64,000 bases of DNA, from the NCBI GenBank assembly GCA_037951105.1, contig JBAMJV010001409.1, positions 62,001 to 126,000 of the forward strand, in the 5' to 3' direction. The notes beneath the pieces were generated by a model, which was not told the origin of the DNA, did not search any database, and saw nothing but the letters and a program-made list of their open reading frames with translations. The DNA is from Echinarachnius parma. Lineage: Eukaryota > Echinodermata > Echinoidea > Clypeasteroida > Echinarachniidae. This document shows, piece by piece, positions 52,882 to 63,558 of this stretch; the first letter of the stretch is position 1; the number at the start of each line of letters is the position of its first letter. Both the position numbers and the translations under genes were made by a program.

Positions 52882-54363
52882 TCAAGTCCATAGTTGACCA
52901 AATATTGGCCAAGGCATAATGCAAACATTTTCTTTTCCAAAGTTTGGTCTGAGATCGTCATAGTCGGAATCGTCAATATTTCCTGAAGAGAAAGGGAGAA
53001 TTTTTGTCTTGACCTTACCATGCTGCACACCCCTTCTCTTCTCTGGTTTGGCATACAGAGCACTCAGAATATCATCATCGACTGCATTGCACTCTACCGA
53101 CAGATCGGCGACGGTTGAAGTCGGTGGGTTATGCGAGGTCCGATGACCACTCGTCAAAAGGCCGGTGACTTCATTACGTTTGTAATCATCTACCGTGCTG
53201 TACGTGTTCTCATCATGTAGGCCTCCAACGTCAGCACCAAGTGTCGCAACATCAACTCCATTTGAAGTCACTTGCCCACTCTCTTGGCCAAACAGTGGAT
53301 AATGTAAGCGTGTAGTGGACGCTACATTTAAGTTGGCTCCGCATTCTGCATATGGAGTGCAATCATCCACCGACGATTGTCCCGTGTCAGAAGTGACGTG
53401 GCAAGGTCTTGGAGGCAGTTCCGGTGCCTGATGATGAATTGACCATGACAAATTAGCCTGAGCATCATTCCCACTACCACCTCCCGGAAAAGCGTTGGTG
53501 ACAGAAAGAGCACTTACACTTGGGAAAGCTGATGTCATCGGCTGTCGTGTCATGGAGGGCATATTGATATCATCTGTTGTATTTGATCGTGTCAGGGCAA
53601 CTGAAAGGTCCTGGTGATTGATAGTTTGTCTGTCACTCCTTTTGCGCGCCATAACAGTGCTCAAGATTGCCACCGATAATATCAAGATAGTAATTATGAA
53701 CGCTATGTCCCTGCTAGTCATTTCTAGACCATTACTTTCGACCGATGATTGGACAGTACACGTTGTTGGTGAGGATTGAGACTGTACCGTAACCGTTGGC
53801 GACACGGAAACAGTGGACATTGTCCAATTGCTCGTATTCATTTTTGTTGCAGGAGTGTGCATTTTTGAAGCACCTGTTGTTGATGTTTGGGAGGTCACAT
53901 TGTCGGGGTCGTGATTAGAGACCTTGGTACAAGGTGATGCTTCTTGACCGGTAGTCTCTGTTTCTGTAAGGTTTAATGCGAGGAATTTGTTAGCAGGATC
54001 GACAAAGATGTTGTATTCACTGTAATCAAGTTTTTGCAGTGGACGTTTGATACTAAGAGAAAAACATTTTAGCCCACACAGTTCAAATTTAAAATGATTC
54101 ATATGTTCCTTTTTGACGTTGCAAAATAAGCAACAATTGTTTGGATTGCAGCCTGTTTGGGAATGGCAATCCCCAATACCTCCGTCGGTCGTTCGAATTA
54201 ATTCGATGTCGTCATTTGCATTCAAGAATTCAGCCGCCATACACTGTACACTGACAGCAATACCGTCCGTTTCAAGATCCTGATTTCTCTTACATTCAAA
54301 CGACAACGGAAAACATGGCTGGATCACAAGAAACAGTGACAAAACTGCCATAAATGCATCCAT
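52882..54363 (-). CDS. Receptor G: long-tail, ITIM-like, ectodomain subtype III
   Basis: ATG at 54363 is chosen over the upstream in-frame ATG at 54609 because it starts the signal peptide M-D-A-F-M-A-V-L-S-L. 493 residues. Ectodomain 22-135 with cysteines 24, 41, 66, 72, 77, 78, 81, 96, 100, most like gene B. Thr-rich stalk 136-216. The membrane segment 219-238 is A-F-I-I-T-I-L-I-L-S-V-A-I-L with no charge, then A-R-K-R. Tail: P-E-L-P-P-R-P at 314, P-Y-A-E at 338 (replacing Y-E-E-I), T-Y-S-T-V at 388, L-Y-A-K-P at 437 and S-D-Y-D-D-L at 468 (ITIM form). Distal tail block 3' at 52248. Inhibitory-type signalling is inferred. Confidence 0.82.
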   Translation of the reverse strand: MDAFMAVLSLFLVIQPCFPLSFECKRNQDLETDGIAVSVQCMAAEFLNANDDIELIRTTDGGIGDCHSQTGCNPNNCCLFCNVKKEHMNHFKFELCGLKCFSLSIKRPLQKLDYSEYNIFVDPANKFLALNLTETETTGQEASPCTKVSNHDPDNVTSQTSTTGASKMHTPATKMNTSNWTMSTVSVSPTVTVQSQSSPTTCTVQSSVESNGLEMTSRDIAFIITILILSVAILSTVMARKRSDRQTINHQDLSVALTRSNTTDDINMPSMTRQPMTSAFPSVSALSVTNAFPGGGSGNDAQANLSWSIHHQAPELPPRPCHVTSDTGQSSVDDCTPYAECGANLNVASTTRLHYPLFGQESGQVTSNGVDVATLGADVGGLHDENTYSTVDDYKRNEVTGLLTSGHRTSHNPPTSTVADLSVECNAVDDDILSALYAKPEKRRGVQHGKVKTKILPFSSGNIDDSDYDDLRPNFGKENVCIMPWPIFGQLWT

Positions 54364-54436
54364 CTTGTAAAACAAGGAAAACAAGTTCTGTAATAGAGTA
54401 AATTTCCAGTTGTTTAAAACTTGTCTGATGAGATTA

Positions 54437-54470
54437 TTATTGGCAAAGACGCCGTGCGAGTAGTAAAGCC
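54437..54470 (-). promoter_or_regulatory. CCAAT-containing promoter box of gene G
   Basis: On the minus strand GGCGTCTTTGCCAATAATAA lies about 85-110 bases 5' of the ATG. It matches the boxes of D (20205) and the orphan promoter (3979). Confidence 0.45.
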
Positions 54471-54474
54471 TGCT

Positions 54475-57400
54475 TGCCGAGCATTGTTGTCGAAGGTAGA
54501 ATAGACAAATGGGGAAGTGCAAAACTGCAATATGGTCCTGTCCATGGTGTTGGTATATCTGGCGTGTCTTCATGGCCAGGAAGCAGAAATGTATGTTCTC
54601 TCGTGTCAAAAGTTATTCAACGAGTCTCCTTTAGTCAGTGATTTATTGGGATCACTTTCATATACTTGACGCAATAACATTTTGTTGAAGTATTGTGAAT
54701 GAATTTTATTAATGGATGTTCATTCTTGGGCACTTTACTTTTGTGAGGATATTACATTTTTGATTGGTTTCTTCTTGATTTTACGTTTCGGTTTCATGAC
54801 TTTAAATTAATCTTCTAAAGTCCAAGCTATTGTGGCGTTCCCACGCCCAATTTCCCAATTCCTTCATTATTAAATCAACAACCTTCATGTTTGGCGCACA
54901 TTTTAAGCAGGTCAAGCCCCACACGTTGCACATAATATGAAGGTCACCATTTTAGGGCGCTTTATTATATCATGCACAGAGACACAATATAGAACTATTT
55001 CTATATTGCATTTCTGTGTATAACAATTTGTGTATGCAATTTCTTAAACGTATACCCTTTAAACGTGAACCAAAATGAGATTGTTCATTTCAAAATGTTT
55101 GTAGACCCCATCAGCATATTTGTATCACTAATATTATTTCAATACATCAAAACAATATTTATTATAATATTAATATCTTTATTGATTTTGCGCCATTTTT
55201 CTTTTAAAAAAATACTAATTCTAAAAGGTAATTAATTGTCGATAACGACAACCAGTTTATGATGGTTTTCATGAAATACGGTTAGACAAAACCCAAACTT
55301 CACTTGTTTAGTAAGAGGAAAGCATACAATTAAGGGGGAAATGAAAAACATTATCCGTAGTTTGTAGTTACCATAACAACGGGAAGTGGGCGATGTAAAT
55401 GAATTGTATGTACAAATGTTTGATATAGGATTTTAGGAAAAGTCAAAAAAAGTTGGTGTCAATCAAACGAAAACTGTGGAAGTGGCTTTTCAGGGGACCA
55501 TGGACTTGTAACAGTTAGGTAGCGTGGGTGGACACTATAGGGGGCACTATTTATGCATTCCTTTATTTGGTATGTTTTCACAGATTTTCCCTTATGTTTT
55601 GTATTTTTTCTCCAATATATGGGCGGGTGCACGTGATATTTCACCGTGTCACCGCAGCTATCCCTCTGTGAGGATGTATATAAGGTTCTGTCGATTAATA
55701 GCAAAATTATTTTGGAGTAAACCTATTTCTAAATATTATATATATTTGAATGTTTTAAAATCTCTTCGCTACAATTGACAGATACGAAAGGTTTCCATAG
55801 TGTCATGGTTTGTGAAAAATATGTACAATTTGAAGCAGAAATCCTCTATCATCCTCTTATAAAATGAAGAAATATTGATGTTCACAATGTCTAGAATTGA
55901 ACATTTGTATTGATTATTTATGTATGAATTTATTTATTCAGTCTTATTTAAAGAGGGTAGCCCCGGCAGGGATCGAACACTGTTATCCAGGGGGCTAATA
56001 ATCAGGTTCTCTGCTCGGTATTGTTTATATAATACAACACACCAATGAAGCAAACATTGCAACAAACAGATCAAGAGAACAAATGAAAACAAAACACACT
56101 GGTGTGCAACTCAATCTATCTTTTCCGACATAAATATCGAATTTAATGTAAGAAAATCAAACTGTGTGTGTTATACAAAGAAACAGTCTTCAAGTGTCGT
56201 ATTATCATACAATCTGTTATTCAAATCAATAGGGTTATAACTATAGAACACGTACATTTTAATGTGGGTGCATTTTTTTTTATGTTTTAATAATCTGCCA
56301 AATTTGTACAACTTTACATGGTTAATTCTTTCTAGATTAATTATCAACTTCGATCTCCAAACAGAAAGTATTACAAAGTTATTTCCTCTATATTCATATA
56401 TTCGTAATGTTCTCTGTAATGCTGCTTAATGTTATTTATGCGTGTGTATTTGATCTATACTTTGAGGTGCATTTAATATGATAAATATATTTACAAACCA
56501 TCCTTGAAATAGTTAATACAGTATTTGGTTTGTTAAGAATATTAATCACAACCCTAACCCTATATAACAAACCGTCAAGCGAAATTCTCATAAACATGAA
56601 TAATCACAGGTTCAATTAACGTTCACACTAAATAATTGTTTGTCCAATGCTGTATATTATATGAGCATGTTGAACGAAATCATTCCGAATTATTTAATTC
56701 TTCATTATTAAGATCGATATGGTTTTTCACAATCTACAATATTCCATAAAATAGCTGAGTATCCGTAGGTGATTACAAGTATTATTCCATATCATGATGG
56801 TTTTATGACTTTGTTTCGTCTTAAAAAATATATTCTAAAGACGCGATTTGTTACGTGTTCGCCTTTAATTATCAACACAGGCATCCATGAAAAACCTTTG
56901 CAGAAAACGTGTACATTGTTAATCTCACTCGACAGAATAATATAATCCCGCGTACTTATCATACCCATGAATAATCACAATTGCAATTCTCTTTCGTTCA
57001 TGATGTACATTTTTCCTGACATTGAACATGTTAAACTGAATCATTCCAGATTATTTGATTGCTCGTTATCAGGAATAGTATGCTCATTTTAAAATCTACT
57101 TTTGAAATATCCCGTAATTGCATTAACTTGAGTGTAAATCTTCCAACACGACTTCAATAATGAAAACGAACACTTTTCAGTTATTCTTTGTTTCAATAGA
57201 ATTCATGTTATACTTTTTGAAATATTGACAGTAAAAAGTTATAAGATTTCATTTAACATCCAGTAAAAGATATAGCAACATATTAACCATGTCATAATGA
57301 TTTAAATACAGTAGTTTGTGCTTAAGAACATCAACACGATAGTCAATTTCCAAAAAATAGATGGTCTATACTTATGTACAGGCATTTATCCATATTGGTA

Positions 57401-57600
57401 ACATTTCGTTATTCTTCAATTTGTTTAGTAAACATATACAGGAATATAAATAGTGATTATTATTTTTATAAATAATTTATATTTACATTAGAAGGCTGTT
57501 TTTATGTCAGTTGATCGAGTCATCGGGTGAAATCAGAGTGTCAAGATAACCTCCGGATCTGCAACAAATTATAGTTCCGTTTATTGATTTTTTTGAGAGA
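54475..57600. other. 5' flank of G plus an empty 3' unit flank
   Basis: 54600-55700 parallels the upstream region of H. 56030-57540 parallels the 3' flanks of long-tail units (ACCCTAACCCTA at 56549; C-A-T-T-T-A-T-C-C-A-T-A at 57383), but no distal exon or receptor body follows. It ends in poly-G at about 57603-57615, where the 57.6-59.5 kb duplicate begins. No gene seen. Confidence 0.5.
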
Positions 57601-57624
57601 GGCGTAGCGAGGGGGGGGGGGGGC

Positions 57625-59490
57625 GAGTCAAGTACACAGAAATATGCATTTCCCTTCAGAAACTGTAGTCCCCGACTTTCCTTCAGTCTGTGATTTATTA
57701 CTTGCACTTTCATGCTCATGTGTCCATGCAAAATACAACAATGTAATCCGTCAATTATCTTGATTAATTATCTTAAATTATGTTATGGTTTGATTTGTTT
57801 CTGATTGGTTTGCACTTTAACCATCCTTGATTTATACATTGATATTGATTTCATGTTTTACAGGATCGTCAACATAATTATCCTGACCATATTAATGATG
57901 TTAGTTTGTTCGTGTTTTTTATCAAGAACTTTATTGAAAGGGACAGAACTGGTAAAGAGAGTACAGTTTTAATCAAACTAAATTTTAGTAAGCAAAACCT
58001 GTACCATTACATAACAAACTAATAGTTGTAACTCCACCATGCTAGAAAGGAATACAATATTACAAATGACTAGGTAAAAAGCCTGTTATCATTAAAAAAA
58101 AAAGAGCAATTCAAACTCAAGAGGGCGCTCTCTGAACACACCTCGGTTTAAACCATTTTAAATAAAATATTGTGCATGTGTTGTTATGTTATGTTGAAAT
58201 GATGACTAGATAGATAGATTATCAACAACTGTTTAAAAACACTTTTGTGGTTTGTTTAAAAGAGGAAGCATTTAAACAATCTGTCATTAAAATTGTATGC
58301 TCTTTCGAATTTGGCAATCAGTTTTTCATTATCTCACCAAAAAATATATTTTGAGTAGGGCCCTCTATACCAAAACTCAAATATCTCTTGTGTCCATCAT
58401 TTTAAACATGTGCCATCCACATTTTATATTTTGCTTTTGTTATTCACTGGCAAAAATAGAACCAGGTTTTTAAAAGTGTTATTATTTTGTTTGTGCACTC
58501 ACTTATGTTTTGTATTTGTTTGATTGTGTTTAACTTAATTTGAAACGATTAAAAACATGAACGTACACACACAACAGGCATGCAAGTAAGCAAATAAGCA
58601 GAATAAAAATATAAACCCTATTGGTATAATCATGTTAATTGAATGCTCTAATTATAAGATGGTGAGTACATACAGTTGGCTACATTCAGTAATAATCAAT
58701 GTTACTTTTCATAAAGGTTGATTTATAATAATATATAATGGTATCCCTGAATTAATCAAATAATTATGTCCATGCAATTGTATGCGTACTGTGTGCTGTA
58801 TCTTTATGTTTAATCGATCATAATAATGCGCATTATCTCCATATATTCAAATACAAATGTTAGAATATAGCAATGCACAAAATATCAAAATCATTTAAAT
58901 AAAACATTGTACTACTCGGATTGAATCCGATTTCGTAAACAGTTGAGCCTCGTCAACTTCTTTAGTTATTAAAATATGTACATGCAATTGTATCCGCACT
59001 ATGTGTTAAAATACAAATGTCAGCCTAAAGCAATGCAACAAATATCAAAATCATTTAAATAAAACATTGTACTACCCGGATTGAATCTGATTTCGTAAAC
59101 AGTTGAGCCTCGTCAACTTCTTCTAATTATGTAGGTGTACGAAAGTGTGTTTGTAAACGTTCATTCTTTCAACTGCCTTTCTGTATAATGGTTTTACATC
59201 ATTCATGTTTATTGACAAAACTATTAAACAATAGCATGTATATTAAAACACATTATATTTGTACATTTTTTGGAACCAATTGCCAACAAATGTTTAAAGA
59301 GGTTACCAGTAAAATCAAATCAAACGCAATTGCCTAAATCATTTTCAGTTAAAATTATATTCAGTATGGGTGTCATCTCTTTTTCAAAATGCACGTACAG
59401 TACATTGGTTGTTACAATAACAGTATGACTATGATGATCATGACAACATGATATGGCCTATATGGCTATGCTGAGATTTTATATAAAATA
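57625..59490. repeat. Segmental duplicate of the F upstream flank
   Basis: Matches 38235-39560 with few differences, including the MITE family 2 copy, but no receptor ectodomain lies at its left (3') side; it is joined instead to poly-G. Orphan promoter-side duplicate. Confidence 0.7.
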
Positions 59491-59933
59491 AAACTTGTGC
59501 TTACAATAGAATTGACTGCCCAAATTTACATTATAGCAATTTACATGAAATAAGATTTTTTTTTTCTCAACAGAAAACACAAAATTCCATTAACTGTTCA
59601 AAGAAGACCCTTTTCAGAGGATGTGATACACTTTGTCTCGTCGTGTTCAAGCGGAACTTAATCTCATCAAAATGATAAGAATGGTGCAAATTAGGATAAT
59701 AATAATTATAATATAGAGCACGTATAATGCGCCATGACTCTAGTATACTATTCTCAGGCGCAAGTAGAAAATGAAAAGGAAAAGAAAGGATAGAGAAAAG
59801 GAGTATAGTTCCTAATCAAATGCTAATTTAAACAAAATTGTCTTTATACCTATTTTAAATGACTCAATTGATGTTGCATTTCTAACATTAACTGATCGCA
59901 GATCATTGCGATGCTACAGTAGTTCGTATAGTC

Positions 59934-60128
59934 TTAGCTCTCGCGTCGTTCGATGCATGAGCCGATCATCACTCTCCGGCTGGATCGGTCAGCAGTTACT
60001 GTGATTATGTCGTTCTTATTTCTGAGGCTGCCTTGTACGTCCTGTTGGATCTTTTTTTGCCAGTTCATGTTTGGCCGACCCGTTCGTCTTCTAACTGGGG
60101 GAGTCCACCAAAGAGTTTGGTTTGCCAT
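59934..60128 (-). mobile_element. LINE ORF2 C-terminal fragment (third copy, open)
   Basis: 64 codons on the minus strand: W-W-T-P-P-V-R-R-R-T-G-R-P, N-W-Q-K-K-I-Q-Q-D-V and R-S-S-R-R-V-M-I, typical of the end of LINE reverse transcriptases. No upstream RT. Part of the duplicated 3' unit. Confidence 0.55.
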
Positions 60129-60229
60129 ATGGTTATGTGGAGGCGTGCTTGTCCATAGTCGGACAAGTAAAATAAGATTATATTAAATTAACCAGGATCT
60201 CTGACCAGGCTCTCTGCCTGGATCATCCT

Positions 60230-60500
60230 ACCTTATTTTTAAAATTGTACAGCAATCCATATCCATACGCGGCTTCAGCAGGTCATAGTCGGATGAGTCA
60301 AATAAGTCATCAAGGTGAACTAGGACCAGACTGTGCTAATGTGAGACTATTCTTCCTTGCAGAATAAGTATCATTGAAATCAGAAGGAACGATGACGACT
60401 GGAATTTCGTGCGACTTTGCTGGTGCAGTGCTTCTGTCTGAGATGAATTGTACTTGTGGGCTCCCATCCGATATTGTAGGATAGAAGTTTAAAAACTGAT
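60230..60500 (-). pseudogene. Tail-exon remnants 3' of pseudogene I
   Basis: Minus strand: Y-P-T-I-S-D-G-S-P-Q-V-Q-F-I-S-D, open through the position where other copies have TAA, to S-G-P-S-S-P. In a neighbouring frame it gives V-H-L-D-D-L-F-D-S-S-D-Y-D-L-L-K-P-R-M-D. This is the best preserved distal tail 3' of a short-tail copy. Needs one frame change to connect. Confidence 0.5.
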
Positions 60501-60612
60501 CACGGATACAGGCAATGATCCTAGGATGAACTGAACATTAATAGTTTTTAAGTTATCTGCAAAAGGGACACAGATTTAATTTTAATGGAATTTCTTTTTA
60601 TCACAGATATTA

Positions 60613-61170
60613 CTACAGTACAAATTTACCGATATGGTATTGATGCACCGTATCTAAAGTAAAATGATGACCAGGTATTAGCAACATTATAATGCAAGTT
60701 GTTTCTTTTACAAATGTATCAAAGGATCGATCACGTTTAAAGGTGTAACTCAATGGTAAGTCACGAGGATCATCATGCGGCTGTATCATCACCTTCTTCT
60801 CCTTGATGGGCACTAGGTTAAAGCTGGTCCCGATCTCCTCGTAAGGCGTTCAATCATCCAGGGGCGATTGGTCAGTGTCGAGAATAGTACCATGACGTGC
60901 TCTGGGAGGATGATTTGATGTCTCGTGACGTGGCAGTGGCAGATGTGCTTGTTGCTCATTTCCGCGATCAACTACTGGACGACCACTGGTAACTGTGAGA
61001 GCATTGACACTTGGGTTAGCTGAAATAGTAGGTCTTGATGACCCGAAAGACTATTATGTTGCTTTTACTGCCTTTGATTGCTTCGTCCATCTCCTGGCCA
61101 GTCGAAGATTCCATTGTTGACGCCCAGTCTTGCACTTCGGGTGCGTCTTCGTGCTAGAAGATACATACTC
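60613..61170 (-). pseudogene. Receptor I: tail-only pseudogene
   Basis: Keeps the short-tail cytoplasmic region, from about K-C-K-T-G-R-Q (shifted frame) at 61140 to the P-G-H-H-F-T-L-D-T-V-H-Q-Y-H end. The conserved Cys before T-P-Y-E-E-I is a TGA stop (near 60850). Signal peptide, ectodomain and membrane segment are missing; a fragment of the stalk (S-Q-E-like codons) at 61165-61230 leads into unrelated DNA. Confidence 0.75.
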
Positions 61171-61230
61171 TTGCGAGGGTTGAGCCTGTGCCGTATCCCA
61201 TGAGCAACGGGACAACACCCACTGTTTCTG

Positions 61231-62100
61231 TACTGTCATGGGTCTCGTAGGGAGCTCGCGCGACGGCCACGCAGCTCTTCCGACCTCCCTCCGAATATTA
61301 AAGCCTCAAATTGTCTAAAATCGTCAGATTGCCGCCGAATTACTGTCGAATACCTGCCGATGCCCGCGCGATCTATGGGAGACATGTTTACGAGACTTGC
61401 GACCTCAAAATTCGGCGTTTGAAAATCGCTGATTTGGGAGCAGGTTTCGATGCCCTGCGAACGACGGCCGAACCCTGAAAACGCGTATTCGCGCATACAC
61501 CGGCAGTAGTCCTGGCGAAAATGCAATTTTGAGCTCGCAGAGAAGTCGGGCGGGCTCCGTTTGTGATTTGTGACGGCCCCTTAATAATTATACACTTCTC
61601 CTTCAGCATTTTCGATCCATGTCGATTATAATCATAGTCGTTTTGTTCCGGTTCAATGTCGATGCCAACACTAGCACTCGGGTAGTATACCCAACCACAA
61701 GGAGCTCAGGCATAAACCTATCCTGCCACTTACGTAGGCATTCCCAAACTTAGAGAAAAAGTTGGCACTTACAAGTAGACATACCAAGATACAAGGGAAT
61801 ACTACATAATTGTTCTCAAAAGCAAATTTCACTCACGCATGGCAATGTTTAATAATGGGATGCGCAAGGTGTAAAAAGGTATATCCTACGAATGACATGT
61901 TCATATCTCCATCAGATAAGAATGATCTACATGTATGTGGGATTAGCATGTCATACGCGCTTTTCGCTATTCAAAAATAATTGGTGAGCTTTTATAGAAT
62001 GTTGTTACTGCTCTTAACATAAGTATACAAAGTGTATTCAGTAGAAGGAGGGGTCTGAGAACGCATTTGCGCGACTGCAATGCGTGACCTAACTCGTTTC
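61231..62100. other. Unassigned unique sequence
   Basis: 61235-61580 is GC-richer, with a 96-codon minus frame (61236-61526) that I cannot match to anything. This is where the receptor-unit repeats end. Confidence 0.3.
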
Positions 62101-62121
62101 GTTCGGAAACACACAATTCAT

Positions 62122-62192
62122 TGGGGGAGGGGCGGGGGGGGGGGGGGGAAGAATTGTTTGTAAAGCAATGCTCTCCCCCCCCCCCCCCCCCC
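62122..62192. repeat. Facing poly-G and poly-C tracts
   Basis: A G-run (about 62126-62148) and a C-run (about 62176-62192) face each other across about 27 bases, able to form a hairpin or G-quadruplex. Confidence 0.8.
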
Positions 62193-63010
62193 ATGCATTT
62201 TATTTTTCGGATGGAATCGGCCCGCCTGACCCAGCTGCAATGCCACAATAAATTGCTATTATGTAATGTACCGATTTTTTGTACTACGTTATTTCCGATG
62301 TGATGATAAGGTTAGGACTTAGATATGTTAGGACATTGACAATATATCCGTGTAGTTCAGATTGGTTTGCATACTAGCGCCTGGTATTCTTGGTGGACAC
62401 GTGAATGATACCAGATATCCATGTACAGTTCACACAGGTATATAAAGTCGAGTTTTGCGTTCAGAGTGGACGCTCGAATGGAAAAGACATCCATGCAGTT
62501 CAGGTTGGTGTTCACACATGTCTTCTGCGTACAGTACGCAAGGCAAATGCGGTGGTGATTATTAACGGACATCAACAAATGTCGAACGATCGAGTGTGGT
62601 GGTCATGTGTGTTTGGAAACCGAGACTGTGATTCCATTTCTAACTTCACCTACGTTGGTGCTAATGGAAAACTATTTCCGTTTGTAATGCTTGTAAGTGG
62701 TGGGATTTATTAGAATTAAGTGGGCGTCCTATTGTCCACCGCTATTATCGAGCTCACAGAAGGATCAATCAAAATTATATAAACGTTTGTCATGCAAATA
62801 TTTGCTCAGCACTGTTTTATCATGATGCCTATGAGGCACGTCAGCATGGTTTCCATGGTGCAAACGGAAATTGAATTCAAATTAAATTGTCAAAATCTGA
62901 ACATGGCTCATAAAGCGAAGGATGCATAAGCAATCAAATGATAAACACGTATCATGCCTGCTACGGTGTATTATCCCGGCCTATTGCTATATGACTCATA
63001 TTTCTAACAT
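62193..63010. other. Spacer before the right-edge gene
   Basis: A 102-codon plus frame (62405-62713) has no recognisable motif and is not called. Nothing else supportable. Confidence 0.35.
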
Positions 63011-63014
63011 GTGT

Positions 63015-63056
63015 TTGCGTGTGTGTGTGTGTGTGTGTGTGCGTGTGTGTGTGTGT

Positions 63057-63118
<62 letters not shown>

Positions 63119-63121
63119 GTG
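63015..63121 (+). repeat. TG microsatellite
   Basis: About 50 TG/TGCG dinucleotide units with four interruptions. Confidence 0.95.
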
Positions 63122-63558
63122 CCACTGACATAATTCAAACAGTCGTTAATTGTTATCCATCCGTAGGCCACAAAAACTGAGGAATAACAAAAATAATCCA
63201 ATAAATTTTATTTATTGTAACTCATTTCATTGTAAACATGTACTAATGGCTAATGCATTTGAGAACGGAAAGAGATTGTCATTGATGTTATTTGACGTGC
63301 TTATTAATTCGTTACCAATTAAGTTATGATCTACTGTCGCTCATGAGTAATGGTCGTGACTTGGAATTTAGTAAAAAAGGGAATTGAGTCATTGTTAGGA
63401 TTTGATCGAGGAGAGAAGAGCTGAAATTAGAAGAGGAGCGTCGATTTCAACAACTTTGCCAGAAGAAGGAGACATATACTACAAACGCTACCAATCTTAA
63501 TGTGTACGCCGTGCTACCAAAGTGAGATTACTGTGATTGACTGACTGGATAAGTTACA

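Noticed and set aside
62405-62713. 102-codon plus-strand frame
   Set aside because: No recognisable feature and no support from context; left as spacer.
62922-63201. Frames of Val-Cys or Thr-His repeats
   Set aside because: Created by the TG microsatellite.
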